Part shown: piece by piece, positions 11,419-23,400 of the stretch
Layout of the letters: every line of letters begins with the position of its first letter
How positions within the stretch are numbered: position 1 is the stretch's first letter
Assembly (NCBI GenBank): GCA_019722365.1
Contig: JADFUC010002313.1
Location: forward strand, 186,001 to 250,000
DNA from: Lithospermum erythrorhizon
Lineage: Eukaryota; Streptophyta; Magnoliopsida; Boraginales; Boraginaceae
Length of the DNA: 64,000 nt
Direction of reading: 5' to 3'
Program-made: the position numbers and the translations under genes
Notes under the pieces: model-generated
Seen by the model: the letters and a program-made list of their open reading frames with translations, nothing else
Databases searched by the model: none
What the model was told of the DNA's origin: nothing

Positions 11419-14400
11419 ATGGAGAGATTGGGTTCAGAAGGAGGAGGAGCAGCAATGGAATCGAGGGAGGATTTATGCATGGACCTTGACCCTCCATTTA
11501 AGGAGAGTTTAGCTACACCCGATGATTGGAGAAAGGCGCTTAACAGGGTTGTACCTGCCGTAGTGGTGCTACGTACCACCGCGTGCCGCGCCTTCGATAC
11601 GGAGGCGGCTGGAGCGAGCTACGCTACAGGGTTTGTGGTGGATAAACGCCGCGGGATTATTCTCACTAATCGACATGTTGTTAAGCCTGGTGAGTTAGTC
11701 GGGGGAGATCTCGTCTCGTCTCGTTTGGTGTGTCAATTCGTGACGTATTAATGTTAATGGGAGTGTGATAAGTGTGGGTGGATTGAGGGTGAGGTGATTG
11801 TCGGGTTTAGTGGCGGAAACAGAAATTTTATATTGGACGGACAGATTCTACTCTCGTCTCATTTGGTGTGTCAATTCGTGACATATTAATATTAATGAGA
11901 GCTTGACAAGTGTGATGATTAAAAAAAAAATATGGACAGTGTGTTAACATCTTATATCATTTTGACCTTTGTCCCTGTGTCAGGATCCGAAACAGAGGTT
12001 TATACTGGTTATTGTGTTTGTGGTGATACATGGAAGGCGAAATGCGCTTTTTGGTAGTGGATGTGATCGGTGGCAGGACCAATTTTTTTATATTGGTGCC
12101 GAAAGAATTGAAATGAGAAAAAGAAAAACAAGGCAAAATATAAAAATTTAGGGGGCGAATGGAATATTTTTTGAGTAAATGTACACAAAAATTAATTTCT
12201 CAATAGTAGAAGTTAGTAATTTTTTTTTTAGTATTTTCTATATTTGTTTTAAATATTGACTTGATGATTTTGATACTCCATCCATCACTGAAAGAAAGAT
12301 TGTCGGATTTTGGATTTCAATGATTTGATTTCTCAATATTGAACTCAAGCATTTTGAATATGTTGTATGGTGGTAAATGTAACAAAATATAGTTTTTTCA
12401 ACCCTTTTTACTATTAACATGATAAATTTAATTCGAGTCAAAGTTTTGTGTTAATTAAGCAAGTTTGTTAATTTAATCATTGAAAAAACAAACTGGATGA
12501 CTTTTTGAGGATGGAGCTAATAGCTTAGTAATATGGAATAGAATTTCTAATGATTGGTGATTGTTCTAATATAGGACCTGTGGTGGCAGAAGCTATGTTT
12601 GTTAATCGTGAAGAGATTCCAGTATATCCGATATACAGAGACCCGGTGAGGTTTCTTTTGATGATTCTTTGATGCCGCTACAATGGTTCTGCTTTATGGA
12701 ATATATGCTAAAGTGGTTCCTTTTTGTGGAGTATAAAAGCAGATAAGAGGTTGCACACGAAAAGTGCCACAAAAAAGAATATTGATATTCAACTTGGGTT
12801 TTAGTAAAACATTACAAGTTAGTTATGTCAGGTTGTTGCATCTCATGAATTACGGAGTATTATTTTTTTTATTTTGTTTTTATTTTTTTCTTCAATACAC
12901 TAGTGACAAGGTCATTTGCTTTGATTGAGTAGTCTTGTGCTCAATAAATATTATTATTTTTGAAGGACCAGTAAGGTATCTCGATTTGTATAATACTATA
13001 ATCATTGAAGTTAGCTTATCCAAGTCCGGAGCCATTTTTAAGCATTTCAATATTCTTTGAAACTTTGAAATGTATAATACATGCTGAGTTAGTCTGAACT
13101 TTCTGTTGAATAGATTCATGATTTTGGTTTCTTCCGGTATGATCCTGAAGCTATCCAATTCCTGAACTATGAGGAAATTCCGCTTGCGCCTGAGGCTGCA
13201 TCTGTTGGGCTGGAAATTAGGGTTGTTGGCAATGACAGTGGAGAGAAGGTGTGCAATATGTTATCTTTTATTTGACAAGTTATTCTAAATATTAGGAAGC
13301 CTTGAATTTTTTGTTTGTCGTGTCTATTTCTTATGGATATGCAGGCTCAATGTAATTGATGGAGTTCTCTACTCTCAGAAAGATTGGATGTTATTTGCAA
13401 AATTGATACCTGAAGATGAATTAAGAAATCTATGTTTTCTTGCATTCTTTGACGTGTGGACCAACATCACCAATTGAATATTGTTGTATCAAATATTTTT
13501 ATATAGGAGCAGAGTAATAGAGCATATATGAAGTTGTCATTCTGGAGATGTTACCGAAGATGCTACTCTAGACATAGCTTAATATTAAGGCAGCATTTAG
13601 TTACTTGCCAGTACATTATATGAAAGTCCAAATCTATTACCTGTTTGCCTTACTTTAATGTGATTACTTCTAATATATAGTTACTCTGCACAGATATATT
13701 GTCAGTTTCTTCTTTGGTGTCATGTTGCATATGTAGTTTTTCCTCGCCAAATCTATATAATCTTATCCATATTGAGTGATCAATTTGCTCTCGGACGTGG
13801 GGGCACATATGATAATGCCTGACTGGAATTGTTTAAATTTGTAGGTCTCTATCTTGGCTGGCACCATTGCTCGACTGGATAGAGATGCTCCTCATTATAA
13901 AAAGTACGCATATTCCATCTCTTTGATCCTATTTTATGCATTTCACATGGAATGGCTAATTGAAAATTAGACTAAGGTACTAGTCCTAGTTAGGCCATAG
14001 TTCTGGAAGTATTAACTAGTCTTCTTATGGTCGAAATAGAACTTAAGTATGGTAAAATTGTCTAATCTCTTTATCAATTTCAAATATATTTTACCTCTGT
14101 AAAATCATGTTTATGTTTTGACCGCATAACATTAGAATTCTGGATTTATTATTGTAGTCATTTTCCACTGTTGGATGTCATCCAAGCTCTCTCACATAAG
14201 ATTCTCCTAATTATTTTACATCCTGTTCTGATAAGTGTTCCTTGCTTCCCCATCCCTCTTTGCTATGGTGATATACTATACCAGCTTCACATTGTTTATG
14301 TTAATATTTTTGAATTGATATGTGACACTGAAGAAAGCTGCACCATTTCAGATTTCCATGACCACTTTCCTAATAAGATCTAAATTGTTGTGCTCTATTA

Positions 14401-17400
14401 TATGTACGTGATCTAAACTAGAGTCATTAGCCGTTTCATAATTTCAATGATTTAGGTTCCACATCTTACATAAAAATTTCAACTAAGTTTTCCAATGTCT
14501 ATTACTATCGTAATAGAGTGTATTTATTATAATTTCTTGTGGACAAACTGGTATTTCTGTTCTGTTGTCTAGCAGTACATCTTTCAACTCCAGGGACATC
14601 TTGTTGATGATCGGTTTCCTTGATGCAGGGATGGTTACAATGACTTCAATACATTCTATATGCAAGTAAGAAATATAATATTGGATTCTTTTAATGTAGA
14701 AACTGCAATAATGCTACTTTTTGGAGTTGATGTGATCATGTTGTTTATAATTGGTTTTAACTTCTTCTATTGTCTTGCTATGTTCAGAATTTTTTTTATA
14801 GTATTACAAACATGTTCTTTTAAGACTCAGTTTTCATATATTTGGAACTGGAAATTTACAACCTGATTCTATAAAATAATGAGATCTCCATGTGGCATCA
14901 GATAATGGTGGTAAAGATGGGGATGCTCCAATTTTTCAATGGTTTTTTTTGTCATTTACCTAGTATTTGCTTGCACTTTATATTCATCTTCGCATTGCAC
15001 TAAACTTGATATGTGGGATGAGATTAAATTTGTTAAATAAACAGCTTTTTAAAGAAAATGAGGTGCCCTTTGGATGCCATGTCTGAAGTTTATGCTGGAA
15101 TTATCATATTGGAACTTAGTTGTTCTGTTTCTTTTGCCATGCTTCATATCATTCTTATTACTCAATTACAGGCAGCTTCTGGAACCAAGGGTGGCTCAAG
15201 TGGGTCCCCTGTAATTGACTGGCAAGGTAGAGCAGTTGCTTTAAATGCAGGAAGTAAATCATCAAGTGCTTCAGCTTTTTTTCTACCTTTAGAACGTGTG
15301 AGTAACCAATCATTTCCCGACATTTATGTGCTATGTCCTACGGAGTATAATTTTTCTTTTTCTAGACAAGTAATTGTTTATATTGTTGAATGCCATCAAT
15401 AATTTTTATTATTTTGTTCCCAGATACAAAGCAATCTTAGCAAACATAAGAACTTACTGTACTCATCATTAAGTTTATAAGTGTTTTAATAAATAACAAC
15501 TCATGGTGGGTATTTATGTTTTAGACAAAAAAAGTGAAAGTGCGTATCGTGTGTTAAGAATCGAAATTAAAATGCCCAAAAAACCAATTGGTTATAGATG
15601 GATAAAGCCCAGGACCTTATTAATACACCCGGAAGGTCTTAATCAACCAATGTCGGACTGGGTTCGCAACACTATGCTTAACAATCTTAGGAACATTTAG
15701 ATTCAGGTCATTGCCAGTTTAAGCCTTAGGGAGTTAGATTTTCCTTGGATTGCAAAATGCGAAATTTTAGAGAATGAGTTGCGCTCAATCCGGCCCCTCT
15801 TTAGGCTGAAAGCCTCTTCCCGAGGCGATGGAACATCATGTTGCAAAATGCTTTGTATGTCAGTGACAGGATTTAGAAGTTCGTGCAGTGAATAATTTCT
15901 TGTTTATAATAATTAAGTCCAATGTAGCATGCTTATAATTTTTTAAATTCTTTCTCAATTTTAAAAAGTTCACTTTATGTTTCTGCAAGTTGAGAGTTGA
16001 GACCGTTATCAATTAGTCTAGTATTTTATTCCATGAATGTGACTAATATTTGCATTAATCTGGTTCCAGGTTGTGAGGGCATTAAAGTATCTACAAGAAG
16101 CACGAGATTCTTCTGAAAATAAATGGAAGGCGGTCAGCATTCCTCGTGGTACTCTGCAGGTTTGTTTTGTTCATGACAGTGCTTAAATGTTGCACCGCTT
16201 GAGTTATCTGTATAGTGGGTGGGGTTTTTTTGGCCCTTTGTTTTATCGTACAAGAAATTTCATGCTTTAATAGTGTTTTGGATTCCTCTGTACCATCATT
16301 TTCCATATATAGGCAAGGAAGGAAACATATGATCTCCATTTCTATTACGTGAATTCATGATATCGATTTGGATTGGATTGAGATGAGTACCAATATTTCT
16401 CGTTCCTTCCGAGCTATAATAATTTTTTCCTTAATTGATGTTTATGGGCACTCTGCCACATGTTTATGTTGCAGGTCACTTTTCTTCATAAGGGCTATGA
16501 TGAGACTCGTCGGCTTGGCCTCCGGACTGAGACAGAACAGGTAAATATAATTTGGTCTGTTGCTACCTTGTTATGTTGGAACATAAACTTAAGACTGAGG
16601 TTGTTTATTAAATGTATTAGCTGGTGCGTGATGCATCTCCGCCAGGGGAAACTGGAATGCTTGTTGTTGATTCTGTGGTGAGTATAATCCAACTTTCTCT
16701 AGGCTTTATTTTGCTTCTAGCATCTAAATATGCGGATATTTTTTCCTCTGAATTGGCTGCAGGTTCCAGGTGGTCCTGCATATAGTCATCTAGAGCCAGG
16801 TGACGTGCTTGTGCACATAAACGGAGAGGTATATCATTTAAGATGTGGAGTGTACATTTGTTGCACCTACCATTTTGAAGTCCAAAAGCACGCCTACAGA
16901 TCCAAATTATTTCTGACGACTGTTCATCTAAAACTCTATGATATATTATATTAGATAGGAACAAACATTTGTGTTCTGCAAATATGTGGTTACCTTAATT
17001 TTATGTCTTATATTACTTTTGTGGCAATGATGATTCTGAATCATGCATCTTCTGGCAATCTTTCTGCCTACCGTATTAGCCTTTTCTGTTTATGTTTGTT
17101 TCTGAATTTTGGAACGCTGATGTAGGTCATTACACAATTCCTGCGAATGGAGACACTATTTGATGACAGCGTCAATAAAGCAATTGAGCTCCAAATTGAA
17201 AGGGGTGGTGCTCCTTTGACTGTCAACCTGATGGTAGGTTTATAAGTTGTCTTCAAGATTTTCCGTGCTAGTTTGTCCCTCAACAATTTGCTCTTGTTAC
17301 ATTCGGCTTCTGCTAGTACTTAGAGATGCTTCAAAATAGATACCTTTCAGGCTGCTCTTCGGTTTTGTGTGAGTATGTTATTCATTGGTACTATATGTTT

Positions 17401-20400
17401 ATGCTCGGACACGTCCAGAGAAATGGTCACTTTGAGTAAATAAGTAACAGCACGTTGAAATTTAAAGGGGTGGTGCTCCTTTGACTGTCAACCTGATGGT
17501 AGGTTTTTAAGTTGTCTTCAAGATTTTCCGTGCTAGTTTGTCCCTCAACAATTTGCTCTTGTTACATTCGGCTTCTGCTAGTACTTAGAGATGCTTCAAA
17601 ATAGACACCTTTCAGGCTGCTCTTCGGTTTTCTGTGTATGTGTGAGTATGTTATTCATCGGTACTATATGTTTATGCTTGGACACGTCCTGAGAAATGGT
17701 CTCTTTGAGTAAATAAGTAACAGCACTCTTGGACACGTCCAGAGAAATGGTCTCTTTGAGTAAATAAGTAACAGCACGTTGAATTTAGAACCTCCCTGTT
17801 TATCTCCTTTTATCTCTTTGTTTCAAGATCAATGGGGTGTAAATTCATGTGTAAGCATTCTTATGATCCCTTTCTGGCCCTATGGATAGGATGTGGAGGA
17901 TTCAATGCAAATACATGTGGCGGTATTCTCAAGTCTTTTTTTATATGTTGGCCTATGGAAATAAATGTTATAGTTTGCTATTCGCGTATCGTCCCTTCAA
18001 ACCTATTTTTAGATTTCTGAATAAGTTAACATATAAGGCAATAAACTACTACTCCCTCCGTATCAAAATAGTTGATTGTTTACAATTTTACTTTTTCACA
18101 ATAGTTGATTGTTTACAATTTTAATATACTTTTTTACAATTCAATGTAGCTTTTTACATTTAGAGTAAAAGCAACTTTACAATCACGTGTAGTTTTTTAA
18201 CGTCAGCAATAAACTTCGTTAAACAATCATCTATTTTGAAACAGAGGGAGTATTTGGGTAGCCAACTGCATGGATGCATTACTGGGTAAATCTCCCTTGG
18301 GAGAAGCCAAGCATGCAAATCGTCCCTTCAAACCTATTTTGAGATTTCTGAAATTTCTGTTCTTATGTGCTGGATCTTTAGACCTGGATGCTATTTGGAG
18401 TTACTTTTAGCTACCGATTTTTTGTTCTATTAGATGAAGTTTTCTGGTTAAACTGAATAAAACATATCCACTCAAGCTTCTCCTGAAGTGAGAATGAATG
18501 AATTGTTAGGGTTGTTCATGACTTGTATTTGTTGGTATCTCCATCTCTGTCTCATATCTTGGTGTCACTCCAGGTTCAGGATTTGCATTCTATAACACCT
18601 GACCATTTCCTGGAAGTTAGTGGTGCAGTGATACATCCGTTGTCTTACCAGCAGGTTGGTTTAGTTGAAAAAGAAAGGCAAGGATGTGAATTTTATAGTG
18701 GCCAGGAAGTACTAAATCTGATAGAAAATTGTCATTCACCTGATTAAATAAAAACCTGACAAAACTAAAAGAAATTGTGCAGCTAAATGGAAAAATGATA
18801 TGGTTTCTCTTAACAGAGTTTTTATTATCGCAGGCTAGGAATTTTCGTTTTCAATGTGGTCTTGTCTATGTTGCAGAACCTGGGTATGCACATCCCCTAT
18901 TTTTCTTCCCTTTTTATAGCAACAGGTGGCTTATTTGATATAGTGGTGCTGATACGATCATATTTAATAATATTGCATATTGTTGTGTGGGTTCCTTTAT
19001 GTACTTTGTGTAGGTATATGGCTTGGATATTCTTCTAAGTATTTCTTGAATGCTAATCTTAGGTACATGCTCTTCAGAGCTGGCATTCCTCGCCATGCCA
19101 TCATTAAAAAAGTTTCAGATGTGGATATATCTTCCCTTGAAGACTTCATAACTGTTTTCTCTAAGTTGTCCAGAGGTGCACGTGTCCCTTTAGAGTATAT
19201 AAGCTACATAGATCGTCATCGGAGAAAGGTATCTATACTTTGTTCCAGATTGCTTAGTGTTCGTCTATGCTTTGTGGCTCACTTGTTGATGGTGCTATTA
19301 CCTGCAGTCTGTCCTGGTTACAGTTGACCGCCATGAATGGTATGCTCCTCCCCAAATATACACCCGTGTTGATTGTTCAGGTTTATGGACTTCCAAATTA
19401 GCTCTGGCCCCCAATTGTCCCAATTTATCATCTGGTATTGGTCCTGTTGGAAATGCTCAAGCTCCAGGTAATAGTAGAGTTGGGGCTACTGCTGGGGAGG
19501 AGAGTCCAATGGAACAAATAAATCAATATGATAATGCAGAGGTGAGCCATGGTGTTTCTAGTATGGAAACTAGCTATGATCCTGTTGCTGATGAACACAT
19601 GTCTCATGATGAGTCTGATCTGGGAGCAAAGAAACGGCGGTTGGAGGATGATTTGTCAACTAATGGCTCTATCGCAGAGCAACCTTTACAGGAACCTAAC
19701 GGCTGTCAACTGGAAGGCGGAGGAACTACGGATACTGCAGTTCCGGGAGACTACAATGGTGCAGTATCTACAGCCTCTAGTGCATCAATTGCTGAGCGTG
19801 AGCTAGAGCCTGCTCTTGTGATGTTTGAGGTGACATTGCCTTGGACTTCTGTCTTTCTGCTCATGCATAAAGAATCAATTCATTTTGTTGTCTGTAGGAG
19901 TGGAGTTGTGTGGCAGTGGACTTGTTTAAGATTTTTTGTATCATCTCTTATTTACTTATGTTAGCTGCATTCTTTATAAATGTTCTCATGTGCTGATTCA
20001 CACAGTGTGGTTGTACGTGATATTTGAATTCCTTTATTAGAGATGTGAAATATATACGACGTAGATACAGGAGTTGCGTTTTAACATGAACCAGCTTTGA
20101 TGTGGTGGAATCAGATTCTTCAGATAGTTGTTAGGTTTCATTTGTTTGTAACTGGCACTTCTAAACACCGGTTTGGCATACACACAAATCTCTATTTAGG
20201 CCATGGTCATTTTACACTCAGAGTACATCTTCAAGAAGTATGAGTGCTTATCATTTAAGCATATATGTGATGTAGTGTTAAGTTCTTTGGAGTTCCCTGA
20301 GACCATCTTTGCTTGAATTAAATTGCAGGTTCATGTGCCATCGTCATGTATGCTTGACGGTGTCCATGCACAACATTTCTTTGGAACTGGAGTTATAATA

Positions 20401-23400
20401 TATCATTCTCAGACAATGGGATTGGTTGCTGTTGACAAAAATACAGTTGCAGTTGCTGCATCAGATGTGATGCTTTCTTTTGCCGCTTTCCCAATTGAAA
20501 TTTCTGCTGAGGTCAATTCTTGAGCTGACTGACTTTCACCAATTTTCTGAGCACACAGTTCTCAAGCAAATTTTGTTTCTGCAGGTGGTTTTTCTTCATC
20601 CTGTCCACAATTTTGCTCTTGTTGCATATAATCCTGCAGCACTGGGAGCTGTTGGTGCTTCTGCTGTCCGTCCTGCTAAACTTCTTCCAGGTTTTTAATT
20701 ATTCTTTCGTTAGAGTACTTTTTTTCTGCATTGAGATAGTAAACAAATCCATAAAATGGTAAATATGGGAGCTTCAAAGAGTTCCAAATTGGGTCATGAA
20801 CTGTATGTCATTCAAAGTATTGAATAGCGAGAGAGCGGTATAGTGATGTAGCGGACGGAATGCCATATAGCAGACTGCATAGTTGTAGCGAGCGTGACTA
20901 CAGGCGCTTTAACTAGCGACATGCACTTTTGGACTTTTTAACTTAAGAGGGCTCCTTTGTATGGCCTTTTCCCCGTTACTGAAAAATACAGTCCATTTTA
21001 AAATATTGTCCATTAGGAGGGAAGACATGTTTCTAGTGTTAATGATACGAACCAAGTCCAATAGAAATATTCTAGAAGATCAAGTCAACTATTTAGTTTT
21101 TTACCGTCATATAACTATCTGTTAGTTATTTCATGCATTACTAGGTTAGTCCTAGAATTCTTCTATGATGGGTTCATGTAGTGGTAGTAGTGGGTCAGTA
21201 GATAACTATTGTCTTAGTATTTAAATGTCATCCTTTTCAATTGTAAGGCTATTCAGAATTCATTGTTAATATATCAAAAAATTTCGGAGATCCTCCTATC
21301 TATTCCTGTTTGTGAGATTCTCTCAAACAATGGTCTTATCATTTGGTACTCGGAGCTATTCGATCGAGATGGTGAACACAAGAAATTCCACCAACAACCC
21401 ACCACCAGCCCACTACAAACAGTCATCTACCTTCCAGTAACGACCATTCACATACACCTCCACTAAACACCTCTATAAATAACCTTTTACCTTCCCCGCC
21501 ACAACCAACTCCTAATACATATACTCGTCTACCCATATAACCACCTAATAACATTCTGCATGATCTTACTGTTGCAATTCAAGCCTTATCTGTCCAAGTT
21601 TCGGCCATGTCAACACAGCCCCAACAACCTCTGAACATTGACGATAACCCTAAAAGTTCCCACCGAGGCACAACAAGGGTGTGTTCTTATGACCGCGGTC
21701 GTCCACAAGGGTGGGATAAGCAGGATGAAGAGGACAACTCTAGAAGTTTCCAGCTTCTTGGGCAACCGCGGGCCAAAATTGATTTTCCCAAGTTCAATGG
21801 TGGAGATCCACGAGGATGGGTATTGAAAGCAGAAAAGTATTTTCGTTATTTCCAGATTCCGAACGAAATGAAGGTTGAGGTGGCAACGATGCATTTGGAA
21901 GGCGATGCCCTTGATCTTTATGCTTGGATCAATGGTGAAGATGAGATTTTACTTTAGAAAGAATTGGTCAATTTCAAAACCCAGATGAGTTTCTGTGCTC
22001 TTAAACAGACCGGCACGATCAAAGAGTATTGCCAAGAATTTGCACGACGGGTGGCAATGGTAAAAGATTGGCCGGACCATTGTTTATTGGGGTGTTTCTT
22101 ACTGGCCTGAAAGATGAACTGAAAACTGAAGTTCGCATCCACAAACCTCGTATTGTTTTCAAAGCAACAAGCTTGACACTAGAGTTTGAGGCCAAAGTTG
22201 GCCTAGCAAGAAACTTGAACCTTTCAAGAGTTAAAGCTCTACTCAATATAATTCCTCTCAATCAACCATCCCATACAACCCACCCTGTCCAACCATAATC
22301 TCTGCCACTACACCCACCTCCACCGCCCTATCTACCATTCCGAAAGCTCACACCCCGCCGTTGTCAAAATCATGGGAAAGCGAACGGCAACAAAGGAAGG
22401 ACAAGGGTTCGTGTTACTGTTGTGGGGCTTCTTTTTCGTCATCGGTGCAAATCTGCCCTCTCCGTCATGAATATCGGGACAGCACCAACAACCTCATCTT
22501 TGAGGTAGCAGATGAAGAAGCCGGGTTGTATGAACATGAGGCGGCAAATGATAGTGCAACAACAATCCCTTACTTTCTTCTTCTGTCTTGAGAACAAGTC
22601 GAGTTTTCAGGGAGTGTATTGATACGAACCAAGTCCAATAGAAATATTATAAAAGATCAAGTCAACTATTTAGTTTTTTACAGTCATATAATTATCTGTT
22701 AATTATTTCATGCATTATTAGATTAGTCCTAGTGGTAGTAGTGGGTCAGTAGATAACTGTTGTCTTAGTATTTAAATGTCATCCTTTTCAATTGTAAGGC
22801 TATCCAGAATTCATTGTTAATATATCAGGAAACTTGGATATCTTACTATCCATTCCTGTTTGTGAGATTCTCTCAAACAGTGGTCTTATCAGTTAATCTC
22901 CTCTAATCTTAGAGACTTATTTTCTATCAATTGGAATGTCTACAGTCCAGCGTGTAGCTGATATACTTCAATTCATTTTGCATTTCTTTTTTATATTGGA
23001 GTTGTGATGAATTGCTGGAATTAAACTTGTTAAAATTCTTTTATTTGCAAGGATCTTAGTGGAATCTTTTATTTTTATTTCAATCTTTTCTGCAGAGCCT
23101 GCTCTTCGACGTGGAGAGTCAGTCTATCTCGTTGGCTTGAGTCGCAGCCTACAAGCAACTTCAAGGAAGTCCATTGTTACAAATCCTTGTGCTGCTTTAA
23201 ACATAGGGTCTGCTGATTGTCCTCGGTATAGAGCAATCAACATGGAAGTAATTGAGTTGGATACAGGTAGGTGGGTCAAAACAGCCTAGTGCTTGCTGGC
23301 CTATGCTTATTCTTTAGTCCATATATTTCATATTTTCTTTTCTTTTTTGGTATAGATTCTTTTTTCAGTAAATTCTGTAACATTGGTCTGTTCATGATAA

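Larger units (their letters stand above)
21043..22891 (+). mobile_element. Short gag-only LTR retrotransposon (TR-GAG-like) in DEG7 intron 17
   Basis: Two LTRs (21043-21341, 299 bp; 22620-22891, 272 bp) begin TGATACGAACC and end GGTCTTATCA. A perfect 5-bp target duplication GTTAA flanks the element (21038-21042 and 22892-22896). Just inside the 5' LTR, TGGTACTCGGAGC resembles a diverged tRNA-iMet primer-binding site; a purine-rich CAGGGAG precedes the 3' LTR. The 1.28-kb interior encodes only gag-like sequence; no protease, reverse transcriptase, RNase H or integrase could be seen. This matches the TR-GAG class of non-autonomous elements, which need proteins in trans. It lies in the same orientation as DEG7 and within a GT-AG intron, so splicing should remove it. 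Confidence 0.88.
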
